A stretch of 47,944 nucleotides of DNA from CAYVTV01 sp964526475. GTDB lineage: Bacteria; Bacteroidota; Bacteroidia; Bacteroidales; GCA-2748055. The translations under genes were made by a program, and so were the position numbers. The stretch spans positions 1-47,944 of the forward strand of contig CAZGKF010000020.1 in NCBI GenBank assembly GCA_964526475.1, written 5' to 3'. The notes under the pieces are model-generated. The model saw nothing but the letters and a program-made list of their open reading frames with translations. It did no database searches and was not told where the DNA came from. Numbering within the stretch: the first letter of the stretch is position 1; every line of letters starts with the position of its first letter. Of the stretch, positions 1 through 8,559 are shown piece by piece.

Positions 1-603
1 TTTTTCATATTTTCTTATAACGGTTGGTTAAGCAGACTGGAGGGGATAGTTTTCATCATTCTTCTTTTAATATACATTTTCTTCTCCCTGAAATATTCAA
101 GAAATCAGCAGAGAATGTCTGCCGAAGTTCCTTCAAAACCGATGTTCTCGTTATTTGTCTCCATAAGTATTGCTGTTGCCTCATCAGTTGGCCTTCTCAT
201 TGGTGCGGATATTCTCATTAATAATGCGACTATAATAGCAGCGAATCTTGGTGTTAGCGAAAGGGTAATATCTGTTTCCATTATTGCAGTGGGAACAAGT
301 ATGCCTGAGCTGGTAACATCTATTATGGCTGCAATTCAGAAGGAATCAGATATCTCAATAGGGAATATTCTCGGCTCTAATATATTCAATATATTTTCAG
401 TTCTTGGTTTCACAGTCATTGTGAAACCATTGACAGTTTCTGAGGGGCTAAGGGATTTTGATTCCATCTGGATGCTGGGCATTTCCTTTCTCCTGCTTCT
501 TCTTTTAATACCTTCCAGAAAAAGCATTCTTACCAGATTAGACGGATTACTGTTATTTTCCATTTATATCATTTATATTTATCTTGTTTTTACCCTTAAG
601 TGA
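1..603 (+). CDS. Ca2+/Na+ antiporter, CaCA family (5' end outside window)
   Basis: C-terminal 200 residues of an inner-membrane cation/Ca2+ exchanger. The frame is open from base 1, so the gene begins upstream; the first in-window ATG (115) lies inside the protein and is not the start. The second alpha-repeat is clear: GTSMPEL near residue 98, then DISIGNILGSNIFN, the acidic and polar residues that line the ion path in this family. Several hydrophobic helices surround it. The residues before 115 (GWLSRLEGIVFIILLLIYI) match the loop and helix just ahead of the second half of YrbG-like exchangers. Its TGA overlaps the ATG of the lolD-like gene by one base (TGATG), suggesting co-transcription. 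The transported ion is inferred from family only. Confidence 0.88.
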   Translation, partial: FFIFSYNGWLSRLEGIVFIILLLIYIFFSLKYSRNQQRMSAEVPSKPMFSLFVSISIAVASSVGLLIGADILINNATIIAANLGVSERVISVSIIAVGTSMPELVTSIMAAIQKESDISIGNILGSNIFNIFSVLGFTVIVKPLTVSEGLRDFDSIWMLGISFLLLLLLIPSRKSILTRLDGLLLFSIYIIYIYLVFTLK

Positions 604-1253
604 TGATAGTTGTTGAGAATATTCAAAAATCTTTTGGAAAGCTTAAAGTTTTGAAAAACATAAGTTTTTCTATCCGTAAAGGAGAAATTGTTTCCATTGT
701 GGGAGCAAGCGGAGCAGGTAAAACAACGCTTTTACAAATTGTTGGAACTCTGCTCCCTTTTCAAGCAGGACATATTGAAATAAATGGAGATAATATTTCC
801 AGATTTAATGAAAAGCAATTGTCACAGTTCAGAAACAGTAATATTGGTTTTGTTTTTCAGTTTCATCATCTCCTCCCTGAATTTACTGCCTTCGAAAATG
901 TGTGTATTCCAGGTTATATAAGAAAAACCCCCGGAAAGGAGGTTGAAAAAAAGGCAAGGGAACTGCTTGATTTCTTCAGACTTGAAGAGCGTCTGGATCA
1001 TAAACCTTCTGAACTATCAGGGGGTGAACAACAGAGGGTTGCTGTGGCAAGAGCACTGATAAATAATCCTTCAGTAATTCTTGCTGATGAACCATCAGGG
1101 AATCTTGATTCTGCCAATAAAAAGGAATTACATGAATTATTTTTTTCTCTCAGGGAAAAACTTGATCAGACAATAGTGTTAGTGACCCATGATCCCCAAC
1201 TGGCTGAGATGGCCGACAGAAAACTGACAATCAGGGATGGAGTTATCATGTAA
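603..1253 (+). CDS. lolD: ABC transporter ATP-binding protein, LolD-type
   Basis: Cytoplasmic ATPase of about 216 residues, the usual LolD/MacB-ATPase size. Visible motifs: Walker A GASGAGKTT (about 34-42), Q-loop in FVFQFHH (about 86), signature LSGGEQQ (about 138-144), Walker B VILADEP (about 158-164), D-loop NLDSA and H-loop VTHD (about 195). LLPEFTAFENV after the Q-loop is typical of LolD, which powers lipoprotein release from the inner membrane to LolA. The ATG at 603 overlaps the upstream TGA; a GTG at 600 is an alternative. No LolC/E permease is adjacent; the MacB-like permease at 14.2-15.4 kb is far away, so the partner is unknown and the Lol assignment rests on the protein alone. Confidence 0.85.
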   Translation: MIVVENIQKSFGKLKVLKNISFSIRKGEIVSIVGASGAGKTTLLQIVGTLLPFQAGHIEINGDNISRFNEKQLSQFRNSNIGFVFQFHHLLPEFTAFENVCIPGYIRKTPGKEVEKKARELLDFFRLEERLDHKPSELSGGEQQRVAVARALINNPSVILADEPSGNLDSANKKELHELFFSLREKLDQTIVLVTHDPQLAEMADRKLTIRDGVIM

Positions 1254-1434
1254 ATTTTCTGAAATATTTATTAAAAGTTGAATTAAGCCCCCCTTTCCTC
1301 AGACAATATCCCAGGTTAAAGTTCAAATGATAAGCTCTCACAAATTATGTATGCTGAGTTATATTCTAAAAATAGAACCTTAATAGCAGGTTAATAATTT
1401 TGCCCATAAACTAATAGAATTTTTTAAATAATTG

Positions 1435-1442
1435 TATATTTG
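1435..1442 (+). promoter_or_regulatory. Candidate -7 promoter element of the PIG-L gene
   Basis: TATATTTG matches the Bacteroidota -7 consensus TAnnTTTG and ends 25 bases before the ATG at 1468. No convincing TTTG lies at the expected -33 distance, so support is moderate. Confidence 0.4.
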
Positions 1443-1467
1443 AGTTATCAACAAAAAACTTAAAACA

Positions 1468-2361
1468 ATGAAAAAAATTTATTGCATTTTTCCGCTGCTC
1501 ATTATGATTGCTCTGTTTGCAAACCTTTCGGCTCAAACCAGGCAGGATTACAGTCTGAATATTGTGATAATCGGTGCTCATCCCGATGATGCAGATGCTG
1601 TTGGTGGTACAGCGTATAAATGGATACAGCAGGGACATAAGGTAACACTGGTTTCAGTTACAAATGGAAATGCAGGGCATCATATTATGAATTCCGTTGA
1701 TTTAGAACACACACGCAGGGAAGAAGCAAGAAGAGCCGGAGAAGTGATCGGTGCCAGGTATATTGTTATGGATATCGATGATGGGCAGTTGGTACCAAGT
1801 CTTGAAAACCGGTTTAAAATTATCCGGCTTTTAAGGGAGTATAAAGCAGATATGGTTATCACACACAGACCAAATACATACCATCCCGATCATCGCTATA
1901 CCGGAATCCTGGTACTGGATGCTATTTTTTTGGTTACAGTTCCGCTAATTCAGCCTGAGATAACTTCATTAAAACAAAGACCTGTTTTATTATATTTATC
2001 CGATAGTTTCACCGACCCTTTACCATTCAGGCCGGATGTTTGTGTGGATGTTGACGGTGAACCTATTGAGAAACATCTTGACATGTCTCATGAGCATAAA
2101 AGTCAGATGTACGAATGGCTTCCTTATAATTGGCGCAACCTCGACCAGGTTCCTGAAACTGATAAGGAACGCAGGGAATGGATAGGTGAACGGTTTACAA
2201 GTAATAGAACAATTAGCCCCGAATGCAGAGCAAAGCTTATTGAACTCTACGGAGAGGAAAAGGGAAGGAAAATTAAATATGCCGATTGTTTTCAGGACTC
2301 GGGATATGGAACAAAATTGACAAAGGAAAATATTACATATTATTTCCCGTTTTTCGACTAG
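1468..2361 (+). CDS. PIG-L/LmbE family deacetylase, secreted
   Basis: 297 residues with an N-terminal signal peptide (hydrophobic core about 5-20, cleavage probably after LSA), so periplasmic or exported. The Zn-dependent de-N-acetylase motif AHPDD is at 37-41, the second ligand region YHPDH at 138-142, and TNGNAGH at 65-71. PIG-L enzymes remove acetyl groups from N-acetylglucosamine-containing substrates; the substrate here cannot be told. Secreted Bacteroidota members often act on glycans, but the neighbours (lolD, TIGR02757) give no pathway. A TAnnTTTG element lies just upstream, so it probably has its own promoter. It ends with a normal TAG. Confidence 0.85.
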   Translation: MKKIYCIFPLLIMIALFANLSAQTRQDYSLNIVIIGAHPDDADAVGGTAYKWIQQGHKVTLVSVTNGNAGHHIMNSVDLEHTRREEARRAGEVIGARYIVMDIDDGQLVPSLENRFKIIRLLREYKADMVITHRPNTYHPDHRYTGILVLDAIFLVTVPLIQPEITSLKQRPVLLYLSDSFTDPLPFRPDVCVDVDGEPIEKHLDMSHEHKSQMYEWLPYNWRNLDQVPETDKERREWIGERFTSNRTISPECRAKLIELYGEEKGRKIKYADCFQDSGYGTKLTKENITYYFPFFD

Positions 2362-2459
2362 ATTCAGAATGGATTGGAGTTTTAACTAAAAATTTCTTAA
2401 TACTGTTTACTGTTATCCTGATCTGACATAATTGCATATTAACCGGAACCAATGTCTTA

Positions 2460-3248
2460 ATGGATACTGTTAAAGAAATGCTGGATGAATATTATCTACT
2501 TTTTAACAGAAGTACATTCATTCTTTCAGATCCCATACAAGTTCCTCATAATTTCTTATTACCTGAAGATATTGAAATATCCGGATTTTTAACAGCCAGC
2601 CTTTCCTGGGGTCAGAGGCCTGTAATTATACGGAACGCACTAAGACTGGTAGAAATGATGCCAGGTGGGCCTTATGAATTTCTCATGAATGCAGAGGAAG
2701 ATGATTTTCTCAGGTTCTCCGGGTTTAAACACAGAACTTTTAACGGACAGGACTGTATTTTTTTCCTAAAATCATTGTATAATATTTATCGCAATCATGG
2801 AGGATTAAAAGCAGTGTTTTACAGGGGATTTCATTTATATGGTAACATTCCTGCATCAATAAATTATTTTCGAACTATATTTTTCAGCATACCTTTCCCG
2901 GAAAGAACTTTAAAACATGTAGCTGATGTATTCTCAAATGCTGCTGCAAAAAGAATTAATCTGTTCCTCCGCTGGATGGTAAGAAATGATAATAAGGGTG
3001 TGGATTTTGGTTTATGGGATGAAATCCCTGCATCTTCCCTGTTCATTCCTCTGGATGTTCACACCGGTAAAATAGCGAGGGAACTCGGGTTGCTTAAAAG
3101 GAAGCAAAATGATTGGAAGGCTGTTGAAGAATTAACAAATAATCTTCGAATCTTTGATAATAATGACCCGGTTAAGTATGACTATGCACTTTTTGGTTTA
3201 AGTGCTATAGGAGAGAGAATAAAGAAGACAGGAGATAGAATAGAATGA
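2460..3248 (+). CDS. TIGR02757 family protein (DUF2400)
   Basis: 262 residues, cytoplasmic, no signal peptide or membrane segment. The N-terminal pattern (a short helix, then EISGFLTASLSWGQR about 38-52 and RFSGFKHRTFNG about 81-92) and the C-terminal SLFIPLDVHTGKIAR (about 195-209) followed by DNNDPVKYDYALFGL are characteristic of the TIGR02757 family. The SLFIPLDVHTGK and DPVKYDYALFG segments resemble substrate-facing parts of helix-hairpin-helix DNA glycosylases, but I infer no activity. Function is unassigned in the literature I know. ATG at 2460. Confidence 0.8.
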   Translation: MDTVKEMLDEYYLLFNRSTFILSDPIQVPHNFLLPEDIEISGFLTASLSWGQRPVIIRNALRLVEMMPGGPYEFLMNAEEDDFLRFSGFKHRTFNGQDCIFFLKSLYNIYRNHGGLKAVFYRGFHLYGNIPASINYFRTIFFSIPFPERTLKHVADVFSNAAAKRINLFLRWMVRNDNKGVDFGLWDEIPASSLFIPLDVHTGKIARELGLLKRKQNDWKAVEELTNNLRIFDNNDPVKYDYALFGLSAIGERIKKTGDRIE

Positions 3249-3280
3249 AGAGTGAAAAATGATAAATGAAGAATATTTTT

Positions 3281-3328
3281 TAATCGTGTAATCGTGTAAT
3301 TGTGTAATCGTTTAATCGTATAATCGGG
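3281..3328. repeat. Tandem 8-bp repeat, six units
   Basis: Six consecutive 8-base units of TAATCGTG with small changes (TAATCGTG twice, TAATTGTG, TAATCGTT, TAATCGTA, TAATCGGG). It lies in the 427-base gene-free spacer 3249-3675. Confidence 0.9.
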
Positions 3329-3336
3329 TACACTAG

Positions 3337-3360
3337 TTCAACAATTCAATAATTCAACAA
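3337..3360. repeat. Tandem 8-bp repeat, three units
   Basis: TTCAACAA, TTCAATAA, TTCAACAA back to back, eight bases after the TAATCGTG array but with a different unit of the same length. Confidence 0.85.
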
Positions 3361-3368
3361 TCAGCGGT

Positions 3369-3412
3369 ATCTGCGGGAACTACTTTTTCTTTCTTAATTT
3401 TTTCCCGCAGAT
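3369..3412. repeat. 11-bp inverted repeat with pyrimidine-rich loop
   Basis: ATCTGCGGGAA (3369-3379) pairs perfectly with TTCCCGCAGAT (3402-3412) across a 22-base, mostly T/C loop. It could fold as an RNA hairpin, but no U-tract follows, so it is not a standard terminator. The sequence just after it (TTTCGCAGATGAACGCAG) repeats part of the arm. The rest of 3249-3675 holds degenerate short repeats, including CTGAATTCTG at 3572 and 3586 with partly complementary relatives at 3435-3535. I see no gene in it. Confidence 0.75.
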
Positions 3413-3675
3413 TTCGCAGATGAACGCAGAAGAGAGAATACAGAATGGACAGAAGAAAGAATGTAGAAGACCGAATTCAGGAGGAGGTATGCAGAAAGCC
3501 GAATGTAGAATTTAGAGTATAAAAAAAAGAATACAGTTAATAGACTAGTTGAAGCTTATAAGAAAGTTATTCTGAATTCTGTATACTGAATTCTGCATTC
3601 TTATTATTTAAAATCTTTGGAAACTTCAGAGTTTTAAATAATTTTATATCCTCACTCATTAAAAAAATAAAGTAA

Positions 3676-4824
3676 ATGAAAAACGAATCTTCCATTTTTA
3701 AAGTCCTGCCTGTATTCTTCGGATTTTTTATAATGGGTTTTGTTGATATAGTTGGAATCTCAACAAATTTTGTAAAAAAGGATTTCGGTTTGACCGACAC
3801 AATGGCCAATTTATTACCATTGATGGTATTCGTTTGGTTTGCCATTCTTTCGGTTCCTACCGGTTTGTTAATGAATAAATTAGGACGGAAGAAAACAGTA
3901 TTGCTTAGCATGGCAATTACATTTCTGGCCATGATGGCTCCATTTATCGCATATTATTATATAGTTGCATTAATAACTTTTTCCCTTCTAGGAATAGGGA
4001 ATGTGATTCTCCAGGTATCATTGAATCCTTTATTAACTAATGTTGTAAGAGGTGAACGTTTAACCAGCAGCCTCACCCTTGGGCAGTTTATTAAGGCTAT
4101 TTCGGCTTTTCTTGGGCCGATAATTGCTGGTGCAGCTGCAGGGATTATGGGTAACTGGAAACTTCTCTTTCCAATTTTTGCAGTAATAACGCTCATATCC
4201 AGTTTATGGCTTTTAATGACAAAAATAGAAGAACAAGATGTTAAAGTTCAAACATCTTCATTTTCGGCATCTTTTGGGTTGTTGAAAGAAAAAGCTTTGC
4301 TTATGTTGTTTTTTGGGATCATCTTCGTTGTTGGTATTGATGTGGGGTTAAACATCACGGTTCCCAAATTTTTAATGTCACGGTTCGATATTCCTATTGA
4401 ACAAGCAGGTTTGGGAATTAGTTTGTATTTTATTGCTCGTACAATAGGTACTTTATTCGGAGCTATTCTTCTTGTAAAATTATCGGCAAAGAAGTTTTTT
4501 ATCGTAAGTGTGCTTATTGCAATACCCATGATGGTAATTATGCTATTAGCCGGTAAATTATGGGTAATTCTTGCCATGATATTTATTGTCGGACTTGCTG
4601 TAGCAAACATTTTTTCCATAATATTTTCTGCTGCATTGCAGAAGAAACCCGATAAGGCTAATGAGATTTCCGGTTTAATGATAATGGGCGTTGCTGGTGG
4701 AGGTGTGATAGCTCTATTTATGGGCGTTACAGCCGATTTTTTCGGACAAACAGCTGCTATGGCCGTTTTATTGATTGCAATGGGCTATCTTCTTTATAAT
4801 GCAAATAAACTTGACAGAATTTGA
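3676..4824 (+). CDS. MFS transporter
   Basis: 382-residue integral membrane protein with about 12 hydrophobic helices and no signal peptide. The loop between helices 2 and 3 carries GLLMNKLGRKKTV (about 63-75), the MFS motif-A equivalent, and the two halves are separated by a charged loop (KIEEQDVKVQTSS, about 183-195). The shape resembles the fucose/glucose-galactose permease (FucP/GlcP) branch, but I cannot assign a substrate. It stands alone between the repeat-rich spacer and mutS. ATG at 3676 is preceded by an A-rich stretch typical of leaders in this phylum. Confidence 0.85.
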   Translation: MKNESSIFKVLPVFFGFFIMGFVDIVGISTNFVKKDFGLTDTMANLLPLMVFVWFAILSVPTGLLMNKLGRKKTVLLSMAITFLAMMAPFIAYYYIVALITFSLLGIGNVILQVSLNPLLTNVVRGERLTSSLTLGQFIKAISAFLGPIIAGAAAGIMGNWKLLFPIFAVITLISSLWLLMTKIEEQDVKVQTSSFSASFGLLKEKALLMLFFGIIFVVGIDVGLNITVPKFLMSRFDIPIEQAGLGISLYFIARTIGTLFGAILLVKLSAKKFFIVSVLIAIPMMVIMLLAGKLWVILAMIFIVGLAVANIFSIIFSAALQKKPDKANEISGLMIMGVAGGGVIALFMGVTADFFGQTAAMAVLLIAMGYLLYNANKLDRI

Positions 4825-4874
4825 TCACTACAGTTTAACGCATTGATTATAATTTTATTTAAAGAAATAATTCC

Positions 4875-4879
4875 GGAGG
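4875..4879 (+). promoter_or_regulatory. Shine-Dalgarno site that sets the mutS GTG start
   Basis: GGAGG six bases before the GTG at 4886. Most genes here lack such a site, so it is a useful reason to accept the GTG start. Confidence 0.7.
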
Positions 4880-4885
4880 CAGCAG

Positions 4886-7501
4886 GTGACAGAAACTTCC
4901 AAATATGTTGAAACTCCTTTGATGAAGCAATATTATAGTATCAAGGCGAAACATCCTGATGCTGTATTGCTTTTCAGAGTAGGTGATTTTTATGAAACTT
5001 TTGGAGAGGACGCTATACGTACGGCCGGAATACTTGGGATAACACTTACAAGACGGGCAAACGGTGCTGCTTCTTATGTTGAACTGGCAGGATTTCCATA
5101 TCATGCACTTGATACCTATCTGCCAAAACTCGTTAGGGCAGGGCAGCGTGTAGCTATATGCGAACAGTTGGAAGACCCGAAGATGACAAAAAAGATAGTT
5201 AAACGCGGGATTACGGAACTGGTTACTCCTGGAGTGTCATTTAATGAGCATGTGCTTGAAAATAAAGAGAATAATTTTCTGGCAGGTATATTTCTGGATA
5301 ATAAGTTTGCCGGTATTTCTTTTCTTGACATATCCACGGGAGAATTTTTTGCCGCAGAAGGAAATTATGAATATATTGATAAGCTGCTTGGCAGTTTTCA
5401 ACCAAGGGAGGTGCTGATAGAGAAAAGGAAGCAACACCTCTTCCGGGAGACCTTCGGAACAAATTATTACACTTTTCCTCTGGATGATTGGGTTTTTACG
5501 GAAGAAAATGCGCATGAGAAACTGCTTCGTCATTTTCAGACAAGTACCCTCAAAGGATTTGGAGTGGAAAGTTTGAAATTCGGAATTATTGCTTCCGGTG
5601 CAGTCCTTCAATATCTTGAAATTACGGAACATCACCAGGTAGGACATATAACAACTCTTTCAAGGATTGAAGAGGATCATTATGTCTGGCTCGACAGGTT
5701 CACTATTCGTAATCTTGAGATATTCCAGTCGATATATGATGAGGGCAAAACCCTGACAGATATTCTTGACAGAACAATTACCCCTATGGGAGCCAGAATG
5801 CTGAAGCGATGGCTTGCTTTACCTCTTAAAGAAATAGCTCCTTTAAATGAAAGGTTTGATGTGGTTGAATATTTTTGTCAGGATGGTGAGAAAAAAGATT
5901 TTTTTAATGAAAAGCTTAAAATAACCGGAGATATAGAAAGAATAATTTCGAAGGTTGCTGTTAATCGGGTTACACCAAGGGAAATGCAACAGCTTAAAGC
6001 AGCTCTCGGAATAATAGGTCCTTTGAAAAACAGCTGCTTAAATTCCGGAGTGGAGGCCTTGCAAAGAATTGGAGAGCAAATGAATCCATGTGACTCTGTA
6101 AGAACGAAAATTGAAAAAACCTTAAAGGAAGATCCTCCAAACCAGATAAATAAAGGTAATGTAATTGCTTCTGGAGTCTCTGTGGAGCTTGATGAACTGA
6201 GAGAAATAATGTATTCCGGCAAGAATTATCTGGTTGATCTTCAGAAACGGGAAATTGAACGGACAGGAATTTCCTCATTAAAAGTTGCTTTTAATAATGT
6301 GTTCGGGTATTATATTGAGGTTCGGAACACTCATAAGGATAAAGTGCCTGAAGAATGGATAAGGAAACAAACACTGGTGAGTGCGGAGAGATATATCACC
6401 GGGGAACTGAAAGAATATGAAACAAAAATTCTGGGAGCAGAAGAAAAAAGCCTTGCTCTTGAAAATAAAATATTTGATGAACTTGTAGCTGGTGTTGGAG
6501 AATTCATCACAGCTATCCAACTCAATGCTTCACTTCTTGCTAAGCTCGATTGCCTTATTTCATTTGCTGAGCTCGCGATCTCGAATAAATATGTCAGACC
6601 CTTATTAAATGAGAGTCTGGTTATAGATATACATCTGGGCAGGCACCCCGTTATAGAAAAACAGCTTCCGGTGGATGAGGAGTATGTTGCCAATGATATG
6701 TATCTTGATACGGAAGAACAACAGATCATCATACTTACAGGTCCGAATATGTCCGGGAAATCTGCTTTGCTTCGTCAAACAGCTCTTATTGTGCTGATGG
6801 CTCAGATTGGATGTTTTGTTCCTGCTTCAGCAGCTTCAATAGGCATTGTAGATAAAATATTTACCCGTGTAGGGGCATCAGATAATATATCCCTGGGTGA
6901 ATCCACTTTTATGGTGGAAATGCTTGAAGCTGCAAGTATCCTTAATAATCTGTCGGACAGGAGCCTGATTTTACTTGATGAAATTGGAAGAGGAACGAGT
7001 ACCTATGATGGCATTTCCATAGCATGGGCTATGGTAGAGTATATACATGAACATCCGAAATTCAGGGCTAAAACACTATTTGCCACCCATTATCATGAAC
7101 TTAACGAAATGGAAGTTTCCTTTTCAAGGGTAAAGAATTATAATGTATCGGTTAAAGAGCTTATTGACAGAGTGCTTTTTGTGCGTAAGCTTGCCAGAGG
7201 AGGGAGTGAACACAGTTTTGGAATTCATGTAGCCAGAATGGCAGGTATGCCCCGAAGCGTTGTTAAACGCGCCGATGAGATCCTAAGGGAACTGGATAAA
7301 TCGCATGAGAAGAAAACCCTTACCAAACCGGTTTCCGGACTTGCAGCACAAAGGGAGGGCTTTCAGATGAGTTTTTTCCAACTCGATGATCCGGTTCTGA
7401 AGCAGATAAGGGATCACATTGCTGGTTTGGATATAAACAATCTCACTCCTATGGAGGCTCTGAATAAGTTGAATGAGATAAAGAAGGTTATTGGTTATTG
7501 A
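4886..7501 (+). CDS. mutS: DNA mismatch repair protein MutS
   Basis: 871 residues, the normal MutS length. It recognises base mismatches and short loops and recruits MutL using ATP. The mismatch-reading Phe-x-Glu is in GDFYETF (F35, E37). The connector, lever and clamp regions fill about 130-560. Walker A TGPNMSGKS is at 618-626, Walker B LILLDEIGRGTS near 690-705, and the ABC-like ATHYHELNE follows near 735. The tail with LTPMEALNKLNEIKKV matches the C-terminal dimer/tetramer segment. GTG start supported by GGAGG upstream. It is followed by two tRNA genes on the same strand. Confidence 0.98.
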   Translation: MTETSKYVETPLMKQYYSIKAKHPDAVLLFRVGDFYETFGEDAIRTAGILGITLTRRANGAASYVELAGFPYHALDTYLPKLVRAGQRVAICEQLEDPKMTKKIVKRGITELVTPGVSFNEHVLENKENNFLAGIFLDNKFAGISFLDISTGEFFAAEGNYEYIDKLLGSFQPREVLIEKRKQHLFRETFGTNYYTFPLDDWVFTEENAHEKLLRHFQTSTLKGFGVESLKFGIIASGAVLQYLEITEHHQVGHITTLSRIEEDHYVWLDRFTIRNLEIFQSIYDEGKTLTDILDRTITPMGARMLKRWLALPLKEIAPLNERFDVVEYFCQDGEKKDFFNEKLKITGDIERIISKVAVNRVTPREMQQLKAALGIIGPLKNSCLNSGVEALQRIGEQMNPCDSVRTKIEKTLKEDPPNQINKGNVIASGVSVELDELREIMYSGKNYLVDLQKREIERTGISSLKVAFNNVFGYYIEVRNTHKDKVPEEWIRKQTLVSAERYITGELKEYETKILGAEEKSLALENKIFDELVAGVGEFITAIQLNASLLAKLDCLISFAELAISNKYVRPLLNESLVIDIHLGRHPVIEKQLPVDEEYVANDMYLDTEEQQIIILTGPNMSGKSALLRQTALIVLMAQIGCFVPASAASIGIVDKIFTRVGASDNISLGESTFMVEMLEAASILNNLSDRSLILLDEIGRGTSTYDGISIAWAMVEYIHEHPKFRAKTLFATHYHELNEMEVSFSRVKNYNVSVKELIDRVLFVRKLARGGSEHSFGIHVARMAGMPRSVVKRADEILRELDKSHEKKTLTKPVSGLAAQREGFQMSFFQLDDPVLKQIRDHIAGLDINNLTPMEALNKLNEIKKVIGY

Positions 7502-7587
7502 ATCACGAATTACTCAATAACCAAATTATTCAATATAAAAAATGAATAAAAAACCATATATTTGCAAACCCAAAAAGAAAAATTAAG

Positions 7588-7595
7588 TAATTTTG
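7588..7595 (+). promoter_or_regulatory. Candidate promoter of the tRNA-Gly/tRNA-Leu pair
   Basis: TAATTTTG fits TAnnTTTG and ends 10 bases before tRNA-Gly, with TTTG at 7561-7564 as a possible -33 element (23-base gap). A second match, TATATTTG, lies at 7557-7564. Confidence 0.5.
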
Positions 7596-7605
7596 CAATC
7601 CTAAT

Positions 7606-7678
<73 letters not shown>

Positions 7679-7691
7679 CAAATATCTCTCA

Positions 7692-7777
7692 GCCCGGATG
7701 GTGGAATTGGTAGACACGCAGGACTTAAAATCCTGTGACCAGTGATGGTTGTGCGGGTTCAAGTCCCGCTCCGGGTA
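7692..7777 (+). tRNA. tRNA-Leu (anticodon TAA)
   Basis: Class II tRNA of 86 bases with a long variable arm. Acceptor GCCCGGA pairs with TCCGGGT, anticodon stem CAGGA/TCCTG encloses CTTAAAA (anticodon UAA, codons UUA/UUG), and the T-arm is GCGGG TTCAAGT CCCGC. No CCA is encoded. It ends 10 bases from the convergent sigma-factor stop codon. Confidence 0.97.
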
Positions 7778-7787
7778 CGATAAAATT

Positions 7788-8291
7788 TTACTGGTAATCT
7801 TTCAGCGCTTCCATAAGTTTTTTTCTGGTAAAGAAAATACGACTTTTTACTGTACCTATTTTAAGATTTAGTTCATCCGCAATTTCCTTGTATTTATAAC
7901 CTTCAGTATGCATGAGAAAAGGAATGCGAAACTCATCGTCAAGTGCATATACTGCTTTATTCAGCTCTTGAAATGAGAATTCTGATTCCGGCTGCATTAA
8001 CTGGGATTCTTTGAAATTAGTCAGATAAAAACTATCTTTTGTGTTATCAAAAGTGGTATTTTCACGTTTGGACTTCCTGTAGTTATTAATGAATGTATTC
8101 TTCATTATTGTATAAGTCCATGCTTTAAGATTGGTGTATTCCTCGAATTTATCCTTATAAATAAGAGCTTTAACATAGGTCTCCTGCAGAAGATCTTTAG
8201 CTTCTTCTCTGTTGGAAGTGAGACTAAGCGCGAATCTTTCAAGATTTGCCTCCATACTTATTAGTTGCTGGTTGAATTCTATAGCTGTCAT
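7788..8291 (-). CDS. RNA polymerase ECF sigma factor (sigma-70 family)
   Basis: 167 residues. Region 2 covers about 16-80: FALSLTSNREEAKDLLQETY for core binding, then NLKAWTYTIMKNTFINNYRK for -10 recognition. Region 4 covers about 115-165, ending in a helix-turn-helix (YKEIADELNLKIGTVKSRI). There is no region 1 or 3, which defines an ECF factor. The frame stays open to 8378, but a promoter-like TATATTTG sits at 8334-8341 on this strand, so I place the start at the ATG 8291 (MTAIEFNQQ). No anti-sigma gene lies next to it; the next minus-strand gene upstream is the GAF protein. Target genes are unknown. Confidence 0.92.
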   Translation of the reverse strand: MTAIEFNQQLISMEANLERFALSLTSNREEAKDLLQETYVKALIYKDKFEEYTNLKAWTYTIMKNTFINNYRKSKRENTTFDNTKDSFYLTNFKESQLMQPESEFSFQELNKAVYALDDEFRIPFLMHTEGYKYKEIADELNLKIGTVKSRIFFTRKKLMEALKDYQ

Positions 8292-8333
8292 GATATATTT
8301 TTTTTTGTTTAAATACGCATTTTTATTGTTTAA

Positions 8334-8341
8334 CAAATATA
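8334..8341 (-). promoter_or_regulatory. Candidate promoter of the ECF sigma gene
   Basis: TATATTTG on the minus strand, 43 bases before the ATG at 8291, with a TTG 21 bases further upstream. It argues against the longer reading frame. The rest of 8292-8559 is AT-rich with no gene seen. Confidence 0.5.
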
Positions 8342-8559
8342 CAACATCTTTCAACAGAAAAGCAAGTGGGGTTATCATAAAAGCATAAAAAAGGAGTCTG
8401 TTTAAAAATAAGGGTTCGTATTGAAAAAGCGTGTGAATAGGGAATTGGGGATAAACTGAGATGTGTATTCTAAATAAAATATAAATAATTGGAAATGGTT
8501 TAATGAGATGTAAATTGTGTTAAACAAAAATAATTAAACATTGAACATTAGAATTGGTA

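Noticed and set aside
3281..3360. CRISPR array
   Set aside because: Units are 8 bp and directly adjacent, with no spacers and no cas genes.
8292..8378. Longer N-terminus for the ECF sigma factor
   Set aside because: The extension contains a promoter-like TATATTTG and does not resemble sigma region 2.
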